A stretch of DNA of 6,793 nucleotides from Methylophilaceae bacterium UBA6140 (lineage in GTDB: Bacteria; Pseudomonadota; Gammaproteobacteria; Burkholderiales; Methylophilaceae), in assembly GCA_002423265.1 (NCBI GenBank), contig DIVE01000120.1, positions 8,020 through 14,812 of the forward strand, written 5' to 3'. Position 1 is the stretch's first letter. Every line of letters starts with the position of its first letter. Positions 1 to 6,793 of this stretch are shown here, in pieces. The notes beneath the pieces are model-generated. The model saw nothing but the letters and a program-made list of their open reading frames with translations, made no database searches and was not told the DNA's origin. A program made the position numbers and the translations under genes.

Positions 1-893
1 GCCATCGCCTCCAGTATCACAAGCCCGGTATTCTCACGATAGGCCGGGTGCACATAGACATCCGCGCCCTGCATCAATTGGGGAATATCGGGGCGGCCCT
101 TCGAGATCGTCACGCGGTCGGCCACGCCGAGCTTATTCGCCATTTGCATGAAATGCGCGGGATTATCCTGCCCCACCGCGACCAGCCGGGTGACGGCCAG
201 CTTTTCAGCGGGCAGGCTGGCCAGCGCCTGAATGGCGCGATCCAGACCCTTCATGAAAAAGCCGGAACCGACCAGAAGATAGACAACGTCTTCAGCATCG
301 AACCCGAATTCACGTCTCAGATAGCGACGCATTTCGGCTTTGTCTTTCAATACCAGCCGTTCGGACGACAGAAAAGGCGGGATGTAATGGAAACGGGAAT
401 CGGGCGTCTGGTACCACTTTTGGAAGTAGACCTTCTCGACATCGGAAAGCAGCAGAAACTCGGTCTTCGCCTGTGCCGAAAAAATCGCTTCTTCACAGCG
501 GGCAAACCAGCGGTAACGCGGTGTCAGTCGATAAAAAAACCCGCGCATGACGTGCGCACGTTCGACAAAACAGGGGTCGGCGACGAAATAGGCATCGAGC
601 CCCGCCATGCGATTAAAGCCGACCAACAGATCAAACGGGCTGCCGTTCTCGGCATCGCGCCGGATTTGCGCATAGGCCGCATTGATAAAACGCTGATAGC
701 GCGTGTAATTGAAAATGCCCCGCACGGGAATCACATGCACGGAGATATCGCCATCCGGCAGATCGCCATCCCAGGAAATCGTGAATATCTCGACCCGGTG
801 ACCCTGCTTGCTCAATTCCCGGGCGATGCGCAGCATGTCGCGCTGAACGCCGCCGAAGGGGAAATACTTGAAAATCAGGAAAGCAAACTTCAA
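1..893 (-). CDS. waaG: LPS core glucosyltransferase I, WaaG-like, GT4 family (5' part, C-terminus outside window)
   Basis: Probable UDP-glucose:(heptosyl)LPS alpha-1,3-glucosyltransferase, which adds the first outer-core glucose to heptose II at the cytoplasmic face of the inner membrane. About 297 codons are present of a family length near 374; the reading frame stays open to the window edge. Seen in the translation: N-terminal FKYFPFGGVQRD (residues 7-19), GFNRMAGLD (92-100), a donor-domain start VGSGFFMKGLD (208-218), and HPAYRENTGLVILEAM (282-297) with the E-x7-E pair E287/E295 typical of GT4 enzymes. These match what I recall of E. coli WaaG segment by segment. The start is TTG at 893: an in-frame TGA lies at 905-903, no ATG or GTG precedes the conserved FPFGG segment, and the first ATG is only at codon 20. 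The ribosome site is weak (GAGTGAG, 8 bases upstream). The family is clear; the exact acceptor is inferred. Confidence 0.9.
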   Translation of the reverse strand, partial: MKFAFLIFKYFPFGGVQRDMLRIARELSKQGHRVEIFTISWDGDLPDGDISVHVIPVRGIFNYTRYQRFINAAYAQIRRDAENGSPFDLLVGFNRMAGLDAYFVADPCFVERAHVMRGFFYRLTPRYRWFARCEEAIFSAQAKTEFLLLSDVEKVYFQKWYQTPDSRFHYIPPFLSSERLVLKDKAEMRRYLRREFGFDAEDVVYLLVGSGFFMKGLDRAIQALASLPAEKLAVTRLVAVGQDNPAHFMQMANKLGVADRVTISKGRPDIPQLMQGADVYVHPAYRENTGLVILEAM

Positions 894-920
894 TCTGCCG
901 ACTCACTCAATAAAGGCCTC

Positions 921-926
921 ATTGTA
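921..926 (-). promoter_or_regulatory. Candidate -10 element for waaG
   Basis: On the minus strand TACAAT (5/6 match to the sigma-70 -10 box) lies 27 bases before the TTG start of waaG, which would give a leader of about 20 bases. The hexamer 17 bases further upstream (GAGGCA) is a poor -35. The divergent gap is only 49 bases, so the promoter would extend into the start of waaC. Tentative. Confidence 0.3.
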
Positions 927-942
927 TGCGAAAATGCCGCCT

Positions 943-1908
943 ATGCCTCGAATGCTCATCGTCAAGACCACCTCGCTGGGGGACGTCATCCACAACCTGC
1001 CCGTCATCTCCGACATCCGTTCCGGGATGCCGGAGATGCAGATCGACTGGGTCGTGGAAGAGAGTTTTGCCGATATTCCGCGACTGCATCCCGGCGTCGG
1101 TCAGGTCATCACCGTTGCCATGCGCCGCTGGCGCAAGCAGCTTTTTTCCGCCGCGACCCGGCATGAATTATCGGCACTCAAACAACAGCTCCGCGCGCAA
1201 CACTATGATCTGGTCCTCGACACGCAGGGCTTGCTCAAAAGCGCGCTGATCGCCCGCCTCGCCAATGCGCCGCGCCACGGCTACGACCGCAAATCCATAC
1301 GGGAACCGCTGGCAGCCTGTCTGTATGAACACACGCACAAGGTGCCAAAAACGCTGCATGCCGTCACCCGCATCCGCCAGCTGGCAGCCGCAGCGCTGGG
1401 CTATGCCGCGCCGGATTCGTTGCCGGATTACGGCATCAGTGCCGGAACATGTAGCAATCTGCAACTGCCGCAACGATACGTGATCGGGCTGCACGGCAGC
1501 AGCCGCGACAGCAAACTATGGCCGGTTGAACACTGGATCACGCTTGCCGAACATCTGCATGCTAAAGGTCTGGCGCTGGTGCTGCCCTGGGGCAATGCAG
1601 CAGAACAAGCACGGGCGCTCGCTATCGCAGCGCAGACGCCGCAAACCACGGTGCTGCCGAAACTCGGGCTGCAAGCGCTCGCTGCCGTCATTGCCGGGGC
1701 TGAGGCAGCCGTCGGCGTCGATACCGGCCTCATGCATCTGGCTGTCGCGCTGAAAAAAACCAGTATCGCCATCTACACCGACACCGACCCCAACCTTACC
1801 GGCACCTGCCCGGGCCCGGACACCATCGCCATCAATCTCGGCGGCATCGACCGGATACCCGGAACGGCCGCCGTTATCGATTGCCTGCGCGATCAGCACA
1901 TTCTCTGA
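943..1908 (+). CDS. waaC: LPS heptosyltransferase I (WaaC, GT9 family)
   Basis: Transfers the first L-glycero-D-manno-heptose from an ADP-heptose donor to Kdo2-lipid A, in the inner core of LPS; cytoplasmic, membrane-associated. With the start at 943 the protein has 321 residues, close to the ~320 of E. coli WaaC. Seen: [17 protein letters not shown] (residues 4-20) with the catalytic-type aspartate D14, [45 protein letters not shown] (188-198, K191), and VDTGLMHLA (259-267, D260/H265), all expected in heptosyltransferase I. The frame is open back to 868, but that start would overlap waaG and add residues the family lacks. ATGs at 934, 943 and 952 are alternatives; 943 (MPRMLIVK) best fits the family, and none has a good Shine-Dalgarno. 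It is divergent from waaG, so LPS core genes extend leftward. Downstream it abuts the grpE heat-shock promoter with no obvious terminator, so read-through into grpE is possible. Confidence 0.93.
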   Translation: MPRMLIVKTTSLGDVIHNLPVISDIRSGMPEMQIDWVVEESFADIPRLHPGVGQVITVAMRRWRKQLFSAATRHELSALKQQLRAQHYDLVLDTQGLLKSALIARLANAPRHGYDRKSIREPLAACLYEHTHKVPKTLHAVTRIRQLAAAALGYAAPDSLPDYGISAGTCSNLQLPQRYVIGLHGSSRDSKLWPVEHWITLAEHLHAKGLALVLPWGNAAEQARALAIAAQTPQTTVLPKLGLQALAAVIAGAEAAVGVDTGLMHLAVALKKTSIAIYTDTDPNLTGTCPGPDTIAINLGGIDRIPGTAAVIDCLRDQHIL

Positions 1909-1923
1909 AAAAGCTGTGCTGAT
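1892..1923 (+). other. Hairpin spanning the waaC stop codon
   Basis: ATCAGCACA (1892-1900) and TGTGCTGAT (1915-1923) form a perfect 9-bp stem with a 14-base loop. The waaC TGA (1906-1908) lies in the loop. No T-run follows, so it is not a standard intrinsic terminator. It ends 3 bases before the -35 of the grpE sigma-32 promoter, so as DNA it could also be an operator. The function is unknown; only the palindrome is certain. Confidence 0.5.
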
Positions 1924-1926
1924 GCG

Positions 1927-1954
1927 CTTGAAATCCGGATGGCGGTCCCCATTT
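1927..1954 (+). promoter_or_regulatory. Sigma-32 (RpoH) heat-shock promoter of grpE
   Basis: CTTGAAA (1927-1933), a 13-base spacer, then CCCCATTT (1947-1954) match the RpoH consensus CTTGAAA-N(11-16)-CCCCATNT at every defined position. Transcription would start near 1961 and give a ~30-base leader carrying AGAGG (1979-1983), 7 bases before the grpE ATG. Position, spacing and downstream gene all agree. Confidence 0.9.
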
Positions 1955-1990
1955 GCCAGATTATTGCGTTCAATCAACAGAGGTAAATCC

Positions 1991-2515
1991 ATGCAAGAAG
2001 AAAACCAGAGCCCGCAGCAAGAGGCTGCAGCAGACCAGGAACAGGCGGTCGAGATGACTCCCGAAGAAAGAATCGCCGAACTGCAAGCGCAAATCGCCGA
2101 GCAGCAGGCAGCCGTGCTCTACGCCAAGGCCGAAGGCGAAAACATCCGTCGCCGCGCACTGGAAGATATCGACAAGGCGCGCAAGTTCGCACTGGAGAAA
2201 TTCGCCGGTGAGCTGCTGGCAGTCAAGGACAGCATGGATGCCGCGCTGGCCGTCGATAACGCCACGGTCGAGAGCTACAAGGATGGCGTGGAACTCACGG
2301 CCAAGCAATTATTGAGCGTGTTCGAAAAATTCAACATCGCCGAAATCAACCCCTTGAGCGAGAAGTTCGACCCCAACAAGCATCAGGCCATCAGCGCGGT
2401 CGAAGCCGATGCCGAACCCAACACGGTAGTCCAGGTGCTGCAAAAGGGCTACACCCTGAATGACAGAGTGTTACGCCCGGCATTGGTGATGGTGGCAAAA
2501 GCGAAAACGGCTTAG
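1991..2515 (+). CDS. grpE: GrpE, nucleotide exchange factor of DnaK
   Basis: Releases ADP from DnaK to reset the chaperone cycle; a cytoplasmic homodimer. The protein has 174 residues, somewhat shorter than the 197 of E. coli. Seen: a Gln/Glu-rich, probably disordered N-terminus (1-25); a long charged helix of coiled-coil type (about 26-90) that includes [18 protein letters not shown]; and the C-terminal beta domain with FDPNKHQAI (127-135) and the family signature [20 protein letters not shown] (146-165). The start is ATG 1991, preceded by AGAGG at 7 bases and lying ~30 bases after the predicted heat-shock start point. The frame is open upstream to 1916, but that extension would run through the promoter. 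It is first in the order grpE-dnaK-dnaJ; a 381-base, repeat-filled gap with its own promoter separates it from dnaK. Confidence 0.97.
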   Translation: MQEENQSPQQEAAADQEQAVEMTPEERIAELQAQIAEQQAAVLYAKAEGENIRRRALEDIDKARKFALEKFAGELLAVKDSMDAALAVDNATVESYKDGVELTAKQLLSVFEKFNIAEINPLSEKFDPNKHQAISAVEADAEPNTVVQVLQKGYTLNDRVLRPALVMVAKAKTA

Positions 2516-2575
2516 CCGCGGATGAACGGGGATGAACGCAGATAAAACCTGCGGATAAATCCCGCAGATAAATCC
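2516..2575 (-). repeat. Intergenic repeat, degenerate inverted copy (A)
   Basis: It begins directly after the grpE stop codon. Positions 2516-2546 match the reverse complement of 2664-2694 at 25 of 31 bases. Internally it contains near-tandem units GATGAACGGG/GATGAACGCA (2521-2540) and GCGGATAAATCC/GCAGATAAATCC (2551-2562, 2564-2575). CTGCGG (2549-2554) and CCGCAG (2562-2567) can form a 6-bp hairpin; no T-run follows, so it is not a clear terminator. It belongs to the GCGGATRAAC-like family of short intergenic repeats I recall from many environmental genomes. Confidence 0.75.
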
Positions 2576-2664
2576 AAGCAAAACAAACGGCACATCTTGA
2601 AATCTGCAAAGTCATCTCAAATTAACGGACATCCAAGTGCCAATCATGAAACAGTGAACAGAAT

Positions 2665-2716
2665 TTATCCGCGTTTATCTGTGTTCATCTGCGGCAAATT
2701 AAAGGTTTCTTTGAAT
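2665..2716 (+). repeat. Intergenic repeat, direct copy 1 (B)
   Basis: A 52-base unit starting TTATCCGCGTTTATCTG and ending TTTGAAT, repeated at 2830-2881 with 50/52 identity and a lag of 165 bases. Its first ~30 bases are also the inverted partner of copy A. It lies upstream of the dnaK heat-shock promoter and would be transcribed only on messages reading through from grpE. Confidence 0.9.
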
Positions 2717-2746
2717 AACCAAAGATAAAACAAACTGCAAAGTACT

Positions 2747-2774
2747 CTTGAAAAATCAGAAAGTAACGCTATCT
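2747..2774 (+). promoter_or_regulatory. Sigma-32 (RpoH) promoter of dnaK
   Basis: CTTGAAA (2747-2753), a 13-base spacer, and CGCTATCT (2767-2774) match RpoH boxes: the -35 is perfect and the -10 fits CCCCATNT at 5 of 7 defined positions. The spacing equals that of the grpE promoter. Transcription would start near 2781 and give a leader of ~116 bases that includes repeat copy C. It is probably weaker than the grpE promoter. Confidence 0.7.
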
Positions 2775-2829
2775 ATTAATCAAGTATTTCACCGCTGAAT
2801 CTTTTGGATAAACCGAATAACTCATGTTG

Positions 2830-2881
2830 TTATCCGCGTTTATCTGTGTTCATCTGCGGCAAATTAAAGATTTTTTTGAAT
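2830..2881 (+). repeat. Intergenic repeat, direct copy 2 (C), within the dnaK leader
   Basis: Second 52-base copy, differing from 2665-2716 only at G2705>A2870 and C2709>T2874. Both changes fall in the tail, and the second creates an unbroken T7 (2871-2877). The copy ends two bases before the dnaK Shine-Dalgarno AAAGGA (2883-2888), so it forms nearly all of the ribosome-site-proximal leader. Confidence 0.9.
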
Positions 2882-2889
2882 TAAAGGAA
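2871..2889 (+). promoter_or_regulatory. Possible fourU-type RNA thermometer at the dnaK ribosome binding site
   Basis: U7 (2871-2877) can pair with AAAGGAA (2883-2889) across a 5-base GAAUU loop: 7 consecutive pairs, five A-U and two G-U. This would cover the whole Shine-Dalgarno of dnaK (ATG at 2897, 8 bases later). U-run opposite AGGA in a weak hairpin is the arrangement of fourU thermometers. The stem is marginal, so this is a prediction from pairing only. Confidence 0.35.
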
Positions 2890-2896
2890 AAACACA

Positions 2897-4822
<1,926 letters not shown>

Positions 4823-4831
4823 TTCGTGAAG

Positions 4832-4855
4832 GGGGAAGCGTAAAGGGTAAAGGGT
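4832..4855 (+). repeat. Left 24-bp inverted repeat of the four-helix-bundle cassette
   Basis: A purine-rich block beginning GGGGAAG and built on a TAAAGGG heptamer. It matches the reverse complement of 5210-5233 at 21/24 bases. It starts 9 bases after the dnaK stop, supplies the Shine-Dalgarno AAAGGG (4842-4847) and overlaps the GTG start of the next gene. Confidence 0.85.
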
Positions 4856-5210
4856 GAAACGCAGCCACCGGGATCTGAAAGCCTGGCAACAAGCCATGGC
4901 ATTGGTGACAGCGATTTACTCAGCCAGCTCCCGCTTTCCCCGGGACGAGCAGTTTGGGTTAACCAGCCAATTGCGGCGGGCAGCGATTTCCGTCCCCGCC
5001 AATATTGCTGAGGGAGCAGCCCGGAATGGCTCCAAAGAATTCCTGCATTTTCTTGGAATTGCCAGCGGGTCGCTTTCCGAACTGGACACATTGGTGGAAT
5101 TGGCTCACATACTGGGCTACCTGGATCAACGAGAGGAATTACAGAGGCAAGTGGATGATGTCTCGGGATTGGTCATGGGCTTGGCGGCTTCGATACGCCG
5201 CAAACTCTGA
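4854..5210 (+). CDS. Four-helix-bundle protein, 23S rRNA-intervening-sequence (S23/TIGR02436) family
   Basis: A 118-residue protein, the usual family size. Seen: [14 protein letters not shown] (5-18), then [17 protein letters not shown] (28-44) and [13 protein letters not shown] (45-57), then [19 protein letters not shown] (61-79) and LAHILGYL (83-90). These are the hallmark segments of the family, whose members form homo-oligomeric four-helix bundles with a basic surface. Biochemical function is unknown; relatives are encoded in 23S rRNA intervening sequences, and the Avd accessory protein of diversity-generating retroelements has a similar fold. The start is GTG 4854, because it begins exactly after AAAGGG at 6 bases and gives the full family N-terminus. 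It lies 31 bases after dnaK and 35 before dnaJ in the same orientation, so it should be co-transcribed with the chaperones. A role in heat shock is not implied by the sequence; it looks like an inserted gene. Confidence 0.9.
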   Translation: MKRSHRDLKAWQQAMALVTAIYSASSRFPRDEQFGLTSQLRRAAISVPANIAEGAARNGSKEFLHFLGIASGSLSELDTLVELAHILGYLDQREELQRQVDDVSGLVMGLAASIRRKL

Positions 5211-5233
5211 CCCTTCACCCTTCACCCTTCCCC
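5210..5233 (-). repeat. Right 24-bp inverted repeat of the four-helix-bundle cassette
   Basis: On the plus strand this is three near-perfect ACCCTTC heptamers running into CCCC. Its reverse complement matches 4832-4855 with mismatches at only three positions. It begins on the last base of the four-helix-bundle stop codon and ends 12 bases before the dnaJ ATG. Confidence 0.85.
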
Positions 5234-5245
5234 TTTTACCCGACT

Positions 5246-6364
5246 ATGGCAACAAAAAAAGACTATTACGAAGTCCTGGGCATCAACCGCGACGCTTCGG
5301 ATGACGAAATCAAGAAGGCTTACCGCAAACTGGCGATGAAGTACCATCCGGACCGCAATCCGGATAACCCCAAGGCGGAAGAAAGCTTCAAGGAAGCCAA
5401 GGAAGCCTACGAAATCCTTTCCGATGAACAGAAGCGCGCGGCCTACGACCAGTACGGTCATGCCGGCGTCGACCCGAGCATGGGCGGTGCTGGCGGCGGT
5501 CAGGGCTTCGGCAACTTCTCCGATGCGTTCGGTGATATCTTCGGCGACATTTTCGGTGGTGGCCGTCAGCGCTCCAATGTCTATCGTGGCGCGGATTTGC
5601 GCTACAACATGGAAATCTCGCTGGAGGACGCCGCACGCGGCACCGAAACCAAGATCCGCATCCCGGTCATGGCCGAATGCGAAACCTGTCACGGCTCCGG
5701 CGCACGGCCCGGCACCAGCCCTGTCACCTGTACCACCTGCGGCGGTCATGGTCAGGTCCGCATGCAGCAGGGGTTTTTCTCGGTACAGCAAACCTGTCCC
5801 AAGTGCCATGGCACCGGCAAGATGGTGAAAGAGCCCTGCCCCACCTGTCACGGCGGCGGCCGCATCAAACAGCACAAGACGCTGTCAGTGAAGATTCCGG
5901 CCGGTGTCGATGAGGGCGACCGCATCCGCCTCTCCGGCGAAGGCGAAGCCGGTGTCAATGGCGGACCGCCGGGAGACCTGTATGTCGTTGTCCATCTGAA
6001 GAAGCACGACATTTTCGAACGCGACGGCGCCAACCTGCATTGCGAAATGCCGATCAGCTTCACCACTGCGGCACTTGGCGGCGAGATCGAAATCCCGACG
6101 CTGGACGGTCACGCCAAAATGAAGATCCCGGCCGAGACACAAACCGGCGCCACCTTCCGCCTGCGTGGCAAGGGCATCAAACCCTTGCGCAGCAATCAGC
6201 CGGGCGATCTCATGTGTCACGTCGTGGTGGAAACGCCGGTCAAGCTGACCGAGCGCCAGAAGGAACTGCTGCGAGAACTGGAAGAAATCAACCAGCAGGA
6301 CTCGGACAAACATAGTCCGCGCGCCAAGGGCTGGCTCGACAAGGTGAAGGATTTCTTCGAGTAA
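5246..6364 (+). CDS. dnaJ: DnaJ, Hsp40 co-chaperone
   Basis: Delivers substrates to DnaK and stimulates its ATPase; cytoplasmic. The protein has 372 residues, close to the 376 of E. coli. Seen: the J domain (about 5-70) with HPD at 34-36 in YHPDRNPDN; a Gly/Phe-rich stretch (about 79-106) with repeated FGDIFG; four zinc motifs CETCHGSG (145-152), CTTCGGHG (162-169), CPKCHGTG (184-191) and CPTCHGGG (198-205); then the C-terminal substrate domains with [19 protein letters not shown] and [13 protein letters not shown]. All eight zinc cysteines are present, so this is an intact type I DnaJ. The start ATG 5246 is fixed by the conserved [10 protein letters not shown] segment. Oddly, the 35 bases before it are almost all pyrimidine (CTTCCCCTTTTACCCGACT) with no Shine-Dalgarno, because of the preceding inverted repeat. 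Translation may depend on coupling or on a leader-independent start. A strong terminator follows. Confidence 0.98.
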   Translation: MATKKDYYEVLGINRDASDDEIKKAYRKLAMKYHPDRNPDNPKAEESFKEAKEAYEILSDEQKRAAYDQYGHAGVDPSMGGAGGGQGFGNFSDAFGDIFGDIFGGGRQRSNVYRGADLRYNMEISLEDAARGTETKIRIPVMAECETCHGSGARPGTSPVTCTTCGGHGQVRMQQGFFSVQQTCPKCHGTGKMVKEPCPTCHGGGRIKQHKTLSVKIPAGVDEGDRIRLSGEGEAGVNGGPPGDLYVVVHLKKHDIFERDGANLHCEMPISFTTAALGGEIEIPTLDGHAKMKIPAETQTGATFRLRGKGIKPLRSNQPGDLMCHVVVETPVKLTERQKELLRELEEINQQDSDKHSPRAKGWLDKVKDFFE

Positions 6365-6379
6365 GCCTGGTTCAAGCCG

Positions 6380-6409
6380 AAAAAAAGAGCCACGCGTGGC
6401 TCCTTTTTT
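6380..6409 (+). terminator. Bidirectional intrinsic terminator after dnaJ
   Basis: A perfect 16-base palindrome GAGCCACGCGTGGCTC (6387-6402) is preceded by A7 (6380-6386) and followed by CT6 (6403-6409). It gives a GC-rich stem with a U-run on both strands. It lies 15 bases after the dnaJ stop and 29 bases past the end of the convergent lipoprotein gene, so it can end both transcripts. Confidence 0.93.
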
Positions 6410-6438
6410 GTACCCGTCACTGCCCGGGCAACTGCAGT

Positions 6439-6612
6439 TCAGCGGCAAGGCCCGTAATAATCGCCGTGCTTCAGATGCGCATCAACTGCCTCATCAGCCA
6501 CTTCAAGGGTCTTGCCTTTATGGCAGATGGTCGACTTGTGATCCCCTGCGTAGCGCACTGCGCAGCCTGAAATCAGAAAAGCGCCCAACATCACGATCAA
6601 GAATGCCTTCAT
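6439..6612 (-). CDS. Small lipoprotein with a C-terminal CHKGKT...AHLxHGDxxGPC motif
   Basis: A 57-residue protein. Residues 1-16 form a lipoprotein signal peptide (MKAF, hydrophobic core) ending in the lipobox LISGC with C17 as the acylated residue; A18 at +2 suggests outer-membrane sorting. The mature part is only 41 residues and carries ICHKGKTLEV (29-38) and AHLKHGDYYGPC (45-56), with two cysteines (C30, C56) and three histidines (H31, H46, H49). I recall this CHxGKT...AHLxHGD...GxC pattern as a small conserved motif of unknown function in secreted or surface proteins. The cysteines could form a disulfide; metal binding is a guess. Start ATG 6612 is preceded by AAAGGA (minus strand, 6624-6619) at 6 bases, which strongly supports a real gene. 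It converges on dnaJ with a shared terminator between them and probably has its own promoter in 6640-6700, which I could not define. Confidence 0.85.
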   Translation of the reverse strand: MKAFLIVMLGAFLISGCAVRYAGDHKSTICHKGKTLEVADEAVDAHLKHGDYYGPCR

Positions 6613-6793
6613 GTCATTTCCTTTCAGTTGGAAACAGATAACCCGAATATTTCACCATACCGGCTCTGAAGCAGGCGGAAAATCTCACGAATGCAGGCTT
6701 GCCGGGTGTCCGAGCAAAAACCGATTTGTACCGGTAGCCTTCACGGGCGCTTACGGGAATTTTGCCGCATCTTCACACCCCCGCTTCGCGCCA

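Larger units (their letters stand above)
4832..5233 (+). mobile_element. Putative minimal cassette: S23/IVS-type ORF between inverted repeats
   Basis: About 402 bp consisting of one ORF with matching inverted ends that overlap its start and stop codons. It interrupts dnaK-dnaJ, which are usually adjacent in proteobacteria. There is no transposase and no clear target-site duplication (flanks TTCGTGAAG and TTTTACCC do not match). Mobility is therefore inferred from the boundaries, the family's known association with intervening sequences, and the atypical location. Confidence 0.45.

Noticed and set aside
868..942. Extended waaC N-terminus from ATG 868
   Set aside because: It would overlap the waaG coding start and add 25 residues the family does not have; [14 protein letters not shown] is the normal beginning.
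48..1166. 372-codon plus-strand open frame opposite waaG
   Set aside because: It is antisense to a clear GT4 glycosyltransferase, runs into waaC, and its translation shows no recognisable family; it is a GC-codon shadow.
1893..1922. CIRCE operator (HrcA site) upstream of grpE
   Set aside because: Only the AGCAC/GTGCT cores agree; the spacing and the TTAG/CTAA ends do not, so it is not called as CIRCE.
2391..2615. Minus-strand frame with [15 protein letters not shown] peptide, and the [14 protein letters not shown] frame near 4840
   Set aside because: Both are translations of the intergenic repeats themselves, a known source of spurious hypothetical proteins.
2665..2881. CRISPR-like spacing of repeats B and C
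   Set aside because: Only two direct copies with a 113-base gap, no further units and no cas genes; the gap contains a promoter.
4832..5233. Diversity-generating retroelement, with the four-helix-bundle gene as avd
   Set aside because: No reverse transcriptase and no template/variable repeat pair in the window; the protein fits the stand-alone S23-type family.
6396..6641. 81-codon plus-strand frame downstream of dnaJ
   Set aside because: It begins inside the terminator and is antisense to the better supported lipoprotein gene.
6691..6793. Plus-strand open frame from ATG 6691 to the window end
   Set aside because: 34 codons, no ribosome site and no recognisable sequence; it cannot be told from chance at the window edge.

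Overview
The window looks like a chromosomal segment of a Gram-negative bacterium, most likely a betaproteobacterium. Lipopolysaccharide core genes (waaG, waaC) sit next to a heat-shock operon in the order grpE-dnaK-dnaJ, and the proteins resemble betaproteobacterial homologues. A Nitrosomonadales-type environmental lineage is my guess from general impression only. All calls come from reading the sequence; no database search was run.

Layout. Positions 1-893 (minus strand) hold the first ~297 codons of waaG, cut by the window edge. A 49-base divergent gap separates it from waaC (943-1908, plus). Just downstream lie a 9-bp hairpin (1892-1923) and a near-perfect sigma-32 promoter (1927-1954) that drives grpE (1991-2515). 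The 381-base grpE-dnaK gap (2516-2896) is not empty. It carries three copies of a GCGGATRAAC-type intergenic repeat (one inverted and degenerate, two direct with 50/52 identity), a second sigma-32 promoter (2747-2774), and a U7 run that can pair with the dnaK ribosome binding site like a fourU RNA thermometer. dnaK occupies 2897-4822 and dnaJ 5246-6364, followed by a bidirectional terminator (6380-6409). A convergent 57-residue lipoprotein gene, previously easy to miss, lies at 6439-6612 (minus). The last ~180 bases (6613-6793) contain no gene I can support.

The most unusual part is between dnaK and dnaJ. A small four-helix-bundle protein of the 23S-rRNA-intervening-sequence (S23/TIGR02436) family sits there as a compact cassette of about 400 bp. 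It is bounded by 24-bp imperfect inverted repeats (21/24) built from heptamers, and these overlap its start and stop codons. The right repeat leaves dnaJ with a pyrimidine-only leader and no Shine-Dalgarno sequence. The cassette looks like a minimal mobile or domesticated element embedded in a core chaperone operon.

How the genes fit together: GrpE (nucleotide exchange), DnaK (Hsp70) and DnaJ (Hsp40) form one chaperone cycle and appear to be induced by sigma-32 from two promoters, with a possible extra layer of translational heat control on dnaK. WaaC and WaaG build the inner and outer LPS core and are divergently transcribed from each other.
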